DNA of 64,000 nt. Source: Roseofilum halophilum BLCC-M91 (lineage in GTDB: Bacteria > Cyanobacteriota > Cyanobacteriia > Cyanobacteriales > Desertifilaceae). Under the pieces are notes generated by a model that was not told the DNA's origin, did not search any database, and saw only the letters and a program-made list of their open reading frames with translations. Shown piece by piece: positions 51,624-60,869 of the stretch. The stretch covers positions 1-64,000 of the forward strand of contig NZ_JAQPOK010000036.1 of the NCBI RefSeq assembly GCF_030068445.1, written 5' to 3'. Made by a program: the position numbers and the translations under genes. How positions within the stretch are numbered: the first letter of the stretch is position 1; every line of letters begins with the position of its first letter.

Positions 51624-52652
51624 ATGAATTCTACCGTCTCTTACAATCTCCGGGGGCTTTTTGGTAACGAAGTCTTCCTCTATATCAGCAAACGGGTTTT
51701 ACAAGGATTAATCACCCTGTTATTAGCCTCCGCCCTAAGCTTTACCATTATTCAACTTGCCCCTGGTAACTACATCGATACCCTGCGGCAAAATCCTCAA
51801 ATTTCCCCCGAAACCCTGGAACAACTCTCCCAGCAATTTGGACTAGACAAACCCGCCTATCAACAGTATTTTCGCTGGCTCTGGCGTATTCTCCGATACG
51901 GTGACTTTGGTCAGAGTTTTGTCTATCAACGCTCCGTGGCCTCGCTACTGTGGGAACGGATGGCCAATACCCTGTTGTTAGCGATTATATCTCTAGTGAT
52001 TAATTGGGCGATCGCCCTCCCATTAGGCATTGTCGCTGCCCTCAAACAAAACACCAAACTCGATCAAAGTCTGCGAATTCTCAGCTATATTGGCCAAGGA
52101 TTTCCCAGCTTTATTACCGCCCTTGTTCTCCTCTTTTTTGCCCAAAGTGTTTCCCCCCTCTTACCCGTCGGAGACATGACCAGCATCTATTTCTCTGACC
52201 TCACTTTACCCGGCAAAATCCTTGATATTGGGTGGCACATGATCTTACCCGTATTAGCCCTCAGCATCACCGGATTTGCCGGACTCCAACGCCTCACCAG
52301 AGGACAATTTTTAGACGTTTTGCGCCAAGATTATATTCGCACCGCCCGCGCCAAAGGATTACCGGAAAATCGCGTCATTTATGTTCATGCCCTCCGCAAC
52401 GCCATTAACCCCCTAATCACCCTTTTAGGCTTTGAATTTGCCAGCCTATTAAGCGGTTCCTTTATTACCGAATTCTTCTTCAACTGGCCAGGGTTAGGGC
52501 GCTTAATTCTCAGTGCCGTCCAATCCCAGGATTTATACCTAATTATGGCCAGTCTGATGATGGGGGCAGTCATGCTCATTATCGGCAACTTAATCGCCGA
52601 CTTGATGTTAAAATTCGCCGATCCTCGTATCCGCTTAGAAGACCTCAAATAA
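51624..52652 (+). CDS. ABC transporter permease, DppB/OppB type
   Basis: The protein has 342 residues and six membrane segments. It has the family's first helix (LYISKRVLQGLITLLLASALSFTIIQLAPGN) and large periplasmic loop (PAYQQYFRWLWRILRYGDFGQSFVYQRSVASLL), and the EAA loop DYIRTARAKGLPENRVIYVHALRNAINPLITLLG. It imports peptides, nickel or similar solutes. No DppC, ATPase or binding protein is adjacent, so it works with unlinked genes, as often in cyanobacteria. The start is preceded by a CT-rich tandem run. ATG at 51624 is chosen over ATG-like starts in the run because the upstream residues are low complexity. Confidence 0.92.
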   Translation: MNSTVSYNLRGLFGNEVFLYISKRVLQGLITLLLASALSFTIIQLAPGNYIDTLRQNPQISPETLEQLSQQFGLDKPAYQQYFRWLWRILRYGDFGQSFVYQRSVASLLWERMANTLLLAIISLVINWAIALPLGIVAALKQNTKLDQSLRILSYIGQGFPSFITALVLLFFAQSVSPLLPVGDMTSIYFSDLTLPGKILDIGWHMILPVLALSITGFAGLQRLTRGQFLDVLRQDYIRTARAKGLPENRVIYVHALRNAINPLITLLGFEFASLLSGSFITEFFFNWPGLGRLILSAVQSQDLYLIMASLMMGAVMLIIGNLIADLMLKFADPRIRLEDLK

Positions 52653-52668
52653 ATTCTCAATCCTATCA

Positions 52669-52959
52669 ATGCCTATGGCTTTTCAAACCTATTATCTCAT
52701 TCGCTCTCAAAACGACGGCCAATACATCACCGCTCGCGTAGGAGATAACCAATATGTCTTACTGTTTCAACAGGACTTTGAAGCGTACAGTTATCTCAAC
52801 ACCCATGCTCCCGATTTAGCCCAGCAATTCGCAGTAGAAACCTTAGTGGGTTCCCAATTAAGCGCTCTCTTAAATCGTTGGGGATATCAGGGAGTCGGTT
52901 TAGTCAAAGATCCCTTAATTCCCAGGGTAGAATTCATGGCGCGGGAGTCATTCATTTAG
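52669..52959 (+). CDS. Small conserved protein of unknown function
   Basis: The protein has 96 residues: FQTYYLIRSQNDGQYITARVGDNQYVLLFQQDFEAYSYLNTHAPDLAQQFAVETLVGSQLSALLNRWGYQGVGLVKDP. The strand-rich first half and helical second half resemble a small conserved cyanobacterial family without an assigned function. Its start lies 16 bases after the permease stop, so it is probably cotranscribed. A second ATG at 52675 is possible. Confidence 0.7.
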   Translation: MPMAFQTYYLIRSQNDGQYITARVGDNQYVLLFQQDFEAYSYLNTHAPDLAQQFAVETLVGSQLSALLNRWGYQGVGLVKDPLIPRVEFMARESFI

Positions 52960-53151
52960 GGGACTTGATACAGCGCTTTCCGCTATGATGGGGAGATGGG
53001 GGAAAAATACAGCGCTTCGCAGAGACATTTGCCGATCTGACTGGATTTTTGAGTTTCTGTTAGGAAAAACTGTCGCGATCACTCATACTGCAAGAGTTCT
53101 AGAATTCAGTCAAGACAAGTGTTTTCCCAGTTTGACAGAAGAGGGGTATTA

Positions 53152-53168
53152 GCGAGCAAGATGCTCGC
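53152..53168. repeat. GCAAGATGC-type hairpin
   Basis: GCGAGCA-AGA-TGCTCGC: a perfect 7-bp stem with a 3-base loop, followed by ACTCCTC as at 18478. Part of the dispersed family described in the findings. Confidence 0.85.
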
Positions 53169-53221
53169 ACTCCTCTATTATCCTATATTTGATATTTGAT
53201 GCAGTCACGGCACAACCAGTT

Positions 53222-54295
53222 TCACACCAATTCAATCTGACAATCATCGCCAATCATAAACCTTAGAGCTGTGGGACGACGGGGGGCAACATTTAAGCGA
53301 GCGCGTCTACCGACGACACTATCAACAATCCGTTGTTGAATGTTTTCTAAGGTTGCTTCCCCTAGAATCACGCTGTGTTCAATATCGACTTCTGTTAAGG
53401 TTGTGCCACTGGCGATACTACTATAGGGGCCGATGAAGGTATTTTCAATGTGGCAATTTTCCCCGATCGCCACGGGGCCGCGAATTGTGCTATTGATCAC
53501 TTTTGTCCCTGCACCAATTCTCACCCGGCCAATGACTTGGCTTTGAGCATCAATGGTTCCTTCTACTTCTGATTCTAAGCGGGTATCGAGAATAATCCGA
53601 TTGGCTTCTAAAAGATCGTCTTTTTTGCCGGTATCTAGCCACCATCCTTCGATTTGACGCGCTCCGACTTGGGTTTTGCGATCGATTAAGACTTGAATAG
53701 CATCGGTGATTTCGAGTTCGCCTCGCGAGGAGGGTTGGATACTGGCGATCGCCTCATGAATGGCAGCCGAAAAGAAGTAAATCCCCACCAGCGCTAAATT
53801 CGAGGGCGGATCTTTCGGTTTTTCCACCAATTTTAAGACTCTTCCCTGAGCATCAACTTGGGCGACCCCAAAGGCGCTGGGATTAGACACCGGACGCAGC
53901 AAAATCAGTCCATCTAGGCTGTTTTCCTTAAATTCGGTCAAAAATGGGGTTAAATCATTTTGAATGATGTTATCGCCCAAATACATCACGAATGGGTCGT
54001 TTCCTAGGAAGGGCTGCGCCACCTTTACGGCATGGGCTAAACCGGCAGGTTTCTCCTGCAAAATATAAGTAATTTTCGCCCCAAACCGTTCCCCATCCCC
54101 AGTCGTTGCTTTCACCTCTTCCCCAGTTTCGGGACTAATAATAATGCCAATATCCGTAATTCCGGCGGCCACAATCCCTTGAATGCCGTACCATAAAATC
54201 GGTTGATTGGCCACTGGAACCAATTGTTTCGCCCCCGTATAGGTAATGGGACGTAAGCGCGTGCCTTTACCACCAGATAAAATAAGTGCTTTCAT
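53222..54295 (-). CDS. rfbA: Glucose-1-phosphate thymidylyltransferase, long form
   Basis: The protein has 357 residues. The nucleotidyltransferase domain has MKALILSGGKGTRLRPITYTGAKQLVPVANQPI, GGDNIIQN-type YLGDNIIQND and LVEKPKDPPSNLALVGIYFF; a C-terminal left-handed beta-helix (VIGRVRIGAGTKVINSTIRGPVAIGENCHIENTFIGPYSSI) makes it the long form. It makes dTDP-glucose (possibly other NDP-sugars) for the dTDP-rhamnose branch. Start at 54295; three codons upstream are an in-frame non-ATG. It is last in the rfbC-rfbD-rfbA order on this strand, separated from rfbD by about 180 bases with a relic and a tandem run. Confidence 0.9.
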   Translation of the reverse strand: MKALILSGGKGTRLRPITYTGAKQLVPVANQPILWYGIQGIVAAGITDIGIIISPETGEEVKATTGDGERFGAKITYILQEKPAGLAHAVKVAQPFLGNDPFVMYLGDNIIQNDLTPFLTEFKENSLDGLILLRPVSNPSAFGVAQVDAQGRVLKLVEKPKDPPSNLALVGIYFFSAAIHEAIASIQPSSRGELEITDAIQVLIDRKTQVGARQIEGWWLDTGKKDDLLEANRIILDTRLESEVEGTIDAQSQVIGRVRIGAGTKVINSTIRGPVAIGENCHIENTFIGPYSSIASGTTLTEVDIEHSVILGEATLENIQQRIVDSVVGRRARLNVAPRRPTALRFMIGDDCQIELV

Positions 54296-54348
54296 AATTA
54301 ACAATTAACAATTAACAATTAATAATTAACAATTACCTGTAGCCAATT

Positions 54349-54395
54349 AGCCTAACATCTTCCGTAAACTTTTCCGCCAATGGGGGGCAGAGTGT
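54349..54395 (-). pseudogene. Relic of an rfbD 3' end
   Basis: 35 of 39 bases match the rfbD 3' coding region (54506-54544). Read on the same strand and frame it encodes APHWRKSLRKMLG followed by a stop, versus APHWRQSLQKMLA in the intact gene. Upstream it breaks into a GTTGGGTT...AAACCCAAC palindromic repeat (54396-54425). It is probably what remains of a second rfbD copy or of a recombination event. Confidence 0.7.
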
Positions 54396-54476
54396 AGGTT
54401 GGGTTGAACGATAGTGAAACCCAACAAAGTTTGACTGGTGTGGATGTTTTCGGATACTGACTCATAAAGATCGCCC

Positions 54477-55364
54477 CTAGTAGACTAATTTTTCCGCATA
54501 TTCAGCTAACATTTTTTGTAAACTTTGCCGCCAATGGGGGGCAGGGGTTCCCAGGAGATCGGCTAGTTTTTGACTCGAAAGAACGGAGTAAGCGGGACGT
54601 TTGGCAGGGGTGGGATATTGGTCGGTGGTAATGGGAAGCACCCGTTTAATTTTTAGGGGAATGCCCAACTTTGTGGCTCCTTCAAAAATGGCGATCGCAA
54701 AATCATACCAACTGGTCACCCCCGCATTAGTGTAATGATAAATACCCACAGTTTCCCCGTTCAGTTTGGGAATCAATTGGGCGATCGCCCCCGCTAAATC
54801 CACAGTCCAAGTCGGAGAACCCACCTGATCGTAGACCACGCGCAACTCTTCCCGCTCCTGACCCAGGCGTAACATGGTCTTGACGAAATTACCCGTCATC
54901 CCATTTCCATACACCCAAGCCGTTCTGAGGATGGCAAAGGTTGCCCCACTCTCCTGCACGACCTCTTCACCGCGCAACTTCGATCGCCCATAGGAACTCA
55001 GAGGATTGGTTCGATCCGTTTCCAAATAGGGCTGATTTTTACCGCCATCAAACACATAATCCGTAGAAATATGAATTAACTTGGCTCCAGAAGCAGCCGC
55101 TAAACGGGCTAATTGTCCCGGTGCTTCCCCATTCACCTGCATGGCCAGATCGGCATCCTCTTCAGCCTTATCCACTGCGGTATAGGCCGCTCCATGCACC
55201 ACGATATCTGGTTGCAGGTCTTGCCAAAAGGCTTCTACCCGGTCAAACTCAGTTAAATCCAGTTCCTGGCGATCGATTCCCGTTACTTCTCCCAAGGGTT
55301 TTAACAGGGTGACCAACTCTTGGCCCAACTGACCTTGGGCCCCGGTTACCAAAATTCGGGTCAT
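54477..55364 (-). CDS. rfbD: dTDP-4-dehydrorhamnose reductase
   Basis: The protein has 295 residues, normal length. ILVTGAQGQLGQELV is the NAD(P) site, VVHGAAYTAVDKAEEDADLAMQVNGEAPGQLA and LIHISTDYVFDGGKNQPYLETDRTNPLSSYGRSKLRGEE the SDR core with YxxxK, and AILRTAWVYG, PTWTVDLA and PHWRQSLQKML the family features. It reduces the 4-keto intermediate to dTDP-L-rhamnose. Its start overlaps the rfbC stop (ATGA). Confidence 0.95.
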   Translation of the reverse strand: MTRILVTGAQGQLGQELVTLLKPLGEVTGIDRQELDLTEFDRVEAFWQDLQPDIVVHGAAYTAVDKAEEDADLAMQVNGEAPGQLARLAAASGAKLIHISTDYVFDGGKNQPYLETDRTNPLSSYGRSKLRGEEVVQESGATFAILRTAWVYGNGMTGNFVKTMLRLGQEREELRVVYDQVGSPTWTVDLAGAIAQLIPKLNGETVGIYHYTNAGVTSWYDFAIAIFEGATKLGIPLKIKRVLPITTDQYPTPAKRPAYSVLSSQKLADLLGTPAPHWRQSLQKMLAEYAEKLVY

Positions 55365-55909
55365 GAATATACCTCAGCGTCTGATAATAGCTTACCGGCT
55401 CGATCTTTAGCCGATAAGGTGGGTTCTAGCCCTTCAATCTGCCAATCGATGGCGATATCGGGATCGTTCCACAAGATGGAGCGCTCGTGCTGGGGAGCAT
55501 AATAGTCGCTGGCTTTATACAGCACCTCTGCTATTTCCGACAGCACCACAAACCCATGGGCAAATCCGGGCGGAATCCATAACTGGCGGTGATTTTGGGC
55601 CGTCAATAGACAACTGACCCACTGGCCAAAATGGGGGCTGCTTTTGCGGATATCTACGGCTACATCTAGGATTTCGCCCACCGCAGCACGGACGAGTTTA
55701 CCTTGGGCCTGCTCAATTTGGTAATGCAGACCCCTTAGCACTCCTTTAACGGAGCGGGAATGGTTATCCTGGACAAACTCCACAGAGTGGCCGGTGAGTT
55801 CGATAAAGCGTTTATGATTATAGCTTTCAAAAAAGAAGCCGCGATCGTCTCCAAAAACCTTGGGTTCTAGGATGAGAACATCGGGAATTTTTGTCGGGAT
55901 ACATTGCAT
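55361..55909 (-). CDS. rfbC: dTDP-4-dehydrorhamnose 3,5-epimerase
   Basis: The protein has 182 residues. VLILEPKVFGDDRGFFFESYNHKRF, VKGVLRGLHYQ with the catalytic His, and HRQLWIPPGFAHGFVVLSEIAEVLYKASDYYAPQHERSILWNDPDIAIDW are the RmlC signature. It epimerises C3 and C5 of the 4-keto-6-deoxyglucose intermediate. ATG at 55909 is chosen over an upstream in-frame start in low-complexity sequence. It is translationally coupled to rfbD. rfbB (4,6-dehydratase) is not in the window. Confidence 0.95.
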   Translation of the reverse strand: MQCIPTKIPDVLILEPKVFGDDRGFFFESYNHKRFIELTGHSVEFVQDNHSRSVKGVLRGLHYQIEQAQGKLVRAAVGEILDVAVDIRKSSPHFGQWVSCLLTAQNHRQLWIPPGFAHGFVVLSEIAEVLYKASDYYAPQHERSILWNDPDIAIDWQIEGLEPTLSAKDRAGKLLSDAEVYS

Positions 55910-55977
55910 AAGGTAAAAGGAAGGCAAAAGGCAAAAGGCAAAAGGGAGGATATAGGGACAAGGGAGGCACTATAGCT

Positions 55978-56114
55978 AGTCTAAATGAGTTGTACAACAG
56001 GAAATGCCCTCTCCCTAAATCCCTCTCCCACGGGGAGAGGGACTTCTGCTCCCCTTCTCCTGCGGGAGAAGGGGCTGGGGGATGAGGGGCAATCGTTACA
56101 TAACTCATTTAGGT
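55978..56114. mobile_element. MITE-like repeat with TAAATGAGTT ends
   Basis: TAAATGAGTT (near 55982) is answered by AACTCATTTA (near 56104). Inside are two strong hairpins, CCTCTCCC-A-CGGGGAGAGG and CCCCTTCTCC-TGC-GGGAGAAGGGG. The inner sequence is the same family as 37615-37685. Confidence 0.7.
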
Positions 56115-56161
56115 TTGCTGTAGTTAATCAGTTCATTATTCCTTGTTCCCTGATTTCCTAG

Positions 56162-57658
56162 TTAACGAACCTTTTCTAAGCTGCGGATTTTGGTGTCAAA
56201 CTTATCGGTTAACAGACTTAAAACCGTCCGTTTCCGCACCTTAATGTTGGCACTAATATCCATCCCAGCTTGTAAATCCAGTTGCTTATCATTAATGGTG
56301 AAATACTGTTTATCCAACTGAATTTTGGCCGGGAAGGCGTAGAAGGGTCGCACTTGCGTTGGTTCTAGGGCATCGGAACCAATCCAAGTTAGGGTTCCTT
56401 GAATGGTGCCAAATTCAGAAGAGGGGAAGGAGGAGACATCTAACTCCACTTCCATGCCTTCATCGACAAAGCCAATATCCTTGTTGGGGATATAGACTTC
56501 AGCAATTAAGGCATCATTGGGGACGATCGAGAGTAGGCGTTCTGTGGCTTGGGCCACGTGGCCCGTACCGGCTTGTAAATCAAAGACTACCCCACTAACG
56601 GGCGCTCGTAGTTCTTGATAACCCAGGGCCTGTTGGGCTTTGATCAGTTCCCCTTCGACTTCGGCTAACCGTTTTTTGGTCTCAATTTTGGCACGGGCCA
56701 GTTGGGAATCGATCTCAGCGATGCGCCGTTGGTTATCGGCAACTCTCGTTAAGATATCTTTGGCAGAAATGGCGATCGCATTGGATAAGGCTTGTTGAGA
56801 CTGGGCTTGTTCTACCCGCAACCGTTGTTCCTCTAGCTGAAGCTGTTCAATTTCCCCTTCCCTAGCCAGCAGCTCGTCCTGATAGCGTAGCACTTCCTGC
56901 TGTTGGCGATCGTACTGGAGTTGGGAGAGGGCCCCTTCTTCCACGACGGGACGAATACGATCTAGAGTGTTCTCATGAATGGCTAGGGTTTCTTTGGTCT
57001 TAGCTATCCGAGGCACGATCGCACTGGCTTGGCGTTGGGTGCGGTTGATTTGTTTGTCTAACTCCGAAATTTTCAGCCGAGCAGCTTCTACCCTAGATTG
57101 GTATTCTGCACGAGACGCACTCAGCAGTCGATCTTGGTTTAGATTAAAGGCACTACTGACCGGTTGATTGGGGTTATAGCCATCGAGTTGGGCATTGAAG
57201 TATTCATTTTCTGCTAACAGGGTTTGGCGCAAGCTGGCCAGAGAGGCTAATTCTGGGGGGCCACCTTGGATGCTTCCTCCAGAGAGAATGCGATCGTAAA
57301 TTTCTATTTCTTCTTGCAGAGTAATTTGTTGCTTGGTGAGCGATTCAATATCCGCTTGGGGAGCCGTGGGGTCAAAGGTAATTAACAGTTCACCCTGTTG
57401 TACCACATCCCCATCTTCGATCAGGATTTCCCGCACCATGCCACTGGTAGGCGATTTCACTTCATTGACCGATCCTTGAGGTTCCAGTTGTCCTTGAGCA
57501 GGAACGGCCTGTTCGATTTTGGCGATCGCCGCCCAAGCAATTCCCGAAGACGTAATCAATAACAGCAGCCATACCAGGATTTGAGACCAAATCACTGGCC
57601 GCTCTAGCAATATAGGCTGTTCGACATAAGTTTCTGTGTATTTAGCTTGCGTTTTCAT
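56162..57658 (-). CDS. HlyD-family membrane fusion protein
   Basis: The protein has 498 residues. One N-terminal membrane helix (about 28-48, ILVWLLLLITSSGIAWAAIA) is followed by a lipoyl half-motif (AQGQLEPQGSVNEVKSPTSGMVREILIEDGDVVQQGELLITFD), a long coiled coil (about 100-355) and the second lipoyl half with a beta barrel (LRAPVSGVVFDLQAGTGHVAQATERLLSIVPND). It bridges an inner-membrane exporter and an outer-membrane channel in type I secretion. The ABC exporter lies just upstream on the same strand (gap 93 bases, with a tandem run). Confidence 0.93.
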   Translation of the reverse strand: MKTQAKYTETYVEQPILLERPVIWSQILVWLLLLITSSGIAWAAIAKIEQAVPAQGQLEPQGSVNEVKSPTSGMVREILIEDGDVVQQGELLITFDPTAPQADIESLTKQQITLQEEIEIYDRILSGGSIQGGPPELASLASLRQTLLAENEYFNAQLDGYNPNQPVSSAFNLNQDRLLSASRAEYQSRVEAARLKISELDKQINRTQRQASAIVPRIAKTKETLAIHENTLDRIRPVVEEGALSQLQYDRQQQEVLRYQDELLAREGEIEQLQLEEQRLRVEQAQSQQALSNAIAISAKDILTRVADNQRRIAEIDSQLARAKIETKKRLAEVEGELIKAQQALGYQELRAPVSGVVFDLQAGTGHVAQATERLLSIVPNDALIAEVYIPNKDIGFVDEGMEVELDVSSFPSSEFGTIQGTLTWIGSDALEPTQVRPFYAFPAKIQLDKQYFTINDKQLDLQAGMDISANIKVRKRTVLSLLTDKFDTKIRSLEKVR

Positions 57659-57751
57659 AGGTAATGGGGTATGGGGTACTGAGCGAAGTTTTAAGGGTTT
57701 CGGCTTCTCGCCGACCTCAAAATTGTTAATTGTTAATTGTTCATTGTTGTT

Positions 57752-60700
57752 CTACAATTGAGAGTCCTGTTGCTCAAACAGACAGTAATACCGTCCTTGG
57801 AGCGCCATCAGTTCAGCATGGGTTCCCTGTTCCACAACGGAACCTTGATCCATCATAATAATTACATCCGCATTCCGCACCGTGGTTAACCGGTGGGTAA
57901 TAAAGAAAACGGTTTCGCCTTTGAACGTTTGGGCTAGATTTTGGCACACTTGCCGTTCACTATCATAGTCTAGAGCAGAAGTGGCTTCATCAAGGATCAG
58001 TAAGCGAGGTCTCTGGAGGACAGTACGGGCGATCGCGATCCGTTGCCGTTGTCCCCCTGATAAATTCGCCCCCCGTTCGCCCACAACCGTGTTATAGCCC
58101 TGGGGCAGAGACATAATAAACTCGTGAGCAACCGCCACCTTAGCCGCTTCGATAATTTCCTGCTCCGTAGCATCGGGGTTCGCCAGAGCAATATTCTCTT
58201 GTACCGAACCATTAAATAACAGCGTATCTTGCAAAACCACCCCAATTTGCCGACGCAGGGAGTACAGTTCCACTTTACCAATTTCTAACTGGTCTACCAG
58301 GATACGCCCAGAACCGGGTTCATACAATCGTTGCAGGAGCTTCATCAACGTGGACTTACCGGAACCACTTTGGCCCACAATCCCCACAAATGTACCTTGG
58401 GGAAACTCTAGATTCACATTCAAGAGTTGCCAGGTATTGGCTGTGGCAAACCGGAAAGAAACATCCTCATATTTCACATGGCCATGAATCGGAGGCATGG
58501 AAATATTGGAGCGGTTGGCTTCATCGGCTTCTGGTGAGGCATCCAAGACATCGGAGAGTCGTTCAATGGATAGCCCAGTTTCCTGGAAGCTCTGCCACAG
58601 TTGAATCAGGCGCAACAGGGGCGAGGTGGTATAACCGGCAATAATCCGAAAGGCGATTAACTGCCCCAGGGTAAAGGGGTTATCGGTGGAGGCCGTGGTG
58701 AGTACCATTTGCGCTCCAAACCAGAGAATTAACAGCCCGGAGAGCTTGTTTAAAAAGCCACTAATGGAACCGGCGGTGCTAAAGGTGAGAACGGAGCGAA
58801 ACCCAGATTTAATGTATTTGGCGTAGCGCTCTTGCCATTGCCAACGGGATTTTAGCTCAATATTTTGGGCTTTTACGGTTTGAATCCCCGATAGCACTTC
58901 CACCAGGTAGGATTGCACGTCGGCGTAGCGTTCGGCTTTATGGCGCAGTTGGCGGCGGACAATGGGGGAAGCGACAATGGTTACCAGGGCAAACAGGGGA
59001 ACCGTAGCTAGGGCAACCAGGGAGAGCTGCCAGCTATAGATGAACATCACGGCGATGTAGACGACGGAGAAGACGGCATCTAGGACAACGGTGAGGGCTG
59101 TTCCGGTGAGAAATTGGCGGATGTTTTCCAATTCGTTGATCCGGCCGGCTAGTTCCCCAACCCGGCGGCGATCGAAGTATTCTAGGGGTAGCCTGAGCAG
59201 GTGGGCAATGACTTCTGAGCCGAGTCCCAGGTCAATACGGTTGGTGGTATCGACAAACAGATAGGTTCTGAGCAGGGTGAGGATGGCTTCAAAGATGGCC
59301 ACTCCGAGCAGGAACAGCCCTAAGATATCTAGGGTATCGATGCTCCGTTGCACCAGCACTTTATCGATAATTACCTGGGTGATCAGGGGGTTGGCTAGAC
59401 CAAAGAGTTGCACGAAGAAGGAGGCGATGAAGACTTGGATCAGGATGCCGCGATATTTGATCAGGGCAGGGACGAACCAACTGAGACCAAATTTTTCCCG
59501 TTGTCTCTCTGGGGGGGACTGGAGCAGCAGCACCGATCCTTGAACAACTCCCCATTCTTCGGCAAAGTCGGCCACTCGCCTGCGGGTAATGCCTTTTTCG
59601 GGCACTGCCATTACCACTTCTCGTTCGCTGATGCGATAGAGGATGGCAAAGCTTTGCCCCCAGGGAATCATGGCGGGGCCTTTGATGCGGTTAATGGAGG
59701 CGGCGGGCAGTTGTACGAGTTGGGCTTGGAGTCCCATCATTTCGGCGATCGCCCCACAAACCGTTAAGGAGATTTGACCGGTACTTCGCAGTTGATTTTC
59801 CAGAACTTTACGAATCACATCCCGACGGAAGGAGACTCTCATGAACTGGCTCAACATCTTAAAACAGGCCATGGGGGCATCAATTTCTCCTTTGCCGCGC
59901 ACAAAAGGATAGGTGATGCGAGAGTCACTGGCTTCTTCCAGCTCTGGGATATTTTCCGGGGCGCGGCTGATATCAAGTTCACTCTCTTCCTTCTCTAGGC
60001 GATCTCTTCGACTCCGTTCGGGGAGCGCTCTGGGGGATGGGGAGATGGGGAGTTTGGGCGGAGTCGATGCGGGTTCTAGGGCCTCTTGAGTTTCTTGAGT
60101 CTCCTGAAACGCGGAAACGCCCAATAACCTGGCTCCCCATCTGCCTTTAATGGGCAGTCTTTGATTGGGGGTTTCCGCCAGGCTATCTAAGGGAATTTTT
60201 GATGCGGGGGTAAAGTCGCCTACAGTTCCACTACTGACGAGCCACAGCCGGGAGGGGTTAAGGGTATTAATCAAATCCCTTACTTGTAGGTTGCCAGAGG
60301 GGAGGTTTACGGCGGTGGCATTGGCGATCGCCTTAAACGTCAGTTCTTTTAAGTCTGCTGTGCCATCGGCTCGCCGCCCCAGTTCTACACTCAGCAGTTC
60401 AAATACCTCGCTGATGGAGACCTGTTGAGCCAGGCTCTCTCTAAATTTCGGTTCGCGATCGATTAAGCGCAGAAATTCTTCCGCCCCTAATGTAATACAA
60501 ATTACTTCCGTAGAAGCCAGGGCCGTTTCACATCCGCTTTGGCGCAGCAAACTGGCCCATCCCATCACCTCTCCGGGTTCGGCTCGTTTTAAGCTCACGG
60601 TGGTTTGTCGCCGTTGGTCGTAGCCTAAAATCCGCACTTGACCTTGATAGAGGATGGAAATTTGAGCCGGAACTTTTTCCCGAATCAGGATCGGTTGCCC

Positions 60701-60826
60701 GATCGCATAACGCAGCAGTTTACACCCAGAGGTCAACTGCTCTAGGGTGTTGGGATTAAGCTGATCGAAGGGCGGTATTTTCGCTAAAAACCCTTGGATT
60801 TGAGAAGGCGAGACAGCTTGAGTCAT
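57752..60826 (-). CDS. Type I secretion ABC exporter with cNMP-binding domain and degenerate C39 domain
   Basis: The protein has 1024 residues. A cyclic-nucleotide-binding-like domain is about 15-130 (DQLNPNTLEQLTSGCKLLRY...). After a linker, a C39-like domain spans about 305-440; its catalytic Cys position reads DAPMACFKML (Ala for Cys), and the His and Asp positions read QSFAILY and VMAVPEKG, so it is proteolytically dead. Six membrane helices (about 455-720) and an ATPase follow: VGIVGQSGSGKSTLMKLLQRLY, LSGGQRQRIAIARTVL, LLILDEATSALD. Such exporters recognise substrates through the dead C39 domain instead of cleaving a leader. It is coded between a parvulin and HlyD, an arrangement seen in cyanobacteria. 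Confidence 0.93.
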   Translation of the reverse strand: MTQAVSPSQIQGFLAKIPPFDQLNPNTLEQLTSGCKLLRYAIGQPILIREKVPAQISILYQGQVRILGYDQRRQTTVSLKRAEPGEVMGWASLLRQSGCETALASTEVICITLGAEEFLRLIDREPKFRESLAQQVSISEVFELLSVELGRRADGTADLKELTFKAIANATAVNLPSGNLQVRDLINTLNPSRLWLVSSGTVGDFTPASKIPLDSLAETPNQRLPIKGRWGARLLGVSAFQETQETQEALEPASTPPKLPISPSPRALPERSRRDRLEKEESELDISRAPENIPELEEASDSRITYPFVRGKGEIDAPMACFKMLSQFMRVSFRRDVIRKVLENQLRSTGQISLTVCGAIAEMMGLQAQLVQLPAASINRIKGPAMIPWGQSFAILYRISEREVVMAVPEKGITRRRVADFAEEWGVVQGSVLLLQSPPERQREKFGLSWFVPALIKYRGILIQVFIASFFVQLFGLANPLITQVIIDKVLVQRSIDTLDILGLFLLGVAIFEAILTLLRTYLFVDTTNRIDLGLGSEVIAHLLRLPLEYFDRRRVGELAGRINELENIRQFLTGTALTVVLDAVFSVVYIAVMFIYSWQLSLVALATVPLFALVTIVASPIVRRQLRHKAERYADVQSYLVEVLSGIQTVKAQNIELKSRWQWQERYAKYIKSGFRSVLTFSTAGSISGFLNKLSGLLILWFGAQMVLTTASTDNPFTLGQLIAFRIIAGYTTSPLLRLIQLWQSFQETGLSIERLSDVLDASPEADEANRSNISMPPIHGHVKYEDVSFRFATANTWQLLNVNLEFPQGTFVGIVGQSGSGKSTLMKLLQRLYEPGSGRILVDQLEIGKVELYSLRRQIGVVLQDTLLFNGSVQENIALANPDATEQEIIEAAKVAVAHEFIMSLPQGYNTVVGERGANLSGGQRQRIAIARTVLQRPRLLILDEATSALDYDSERQVCQNLAQTFKGETVFFITHRLTTVRNADVIIMMDQGSVVEQGTHAELMALQGRYYCLFEQQDSQL

Positions 60827-60869
60827 ATCAATTAAAAATTAAAAATTAGAAATTAAAAATTGGGTTGCA

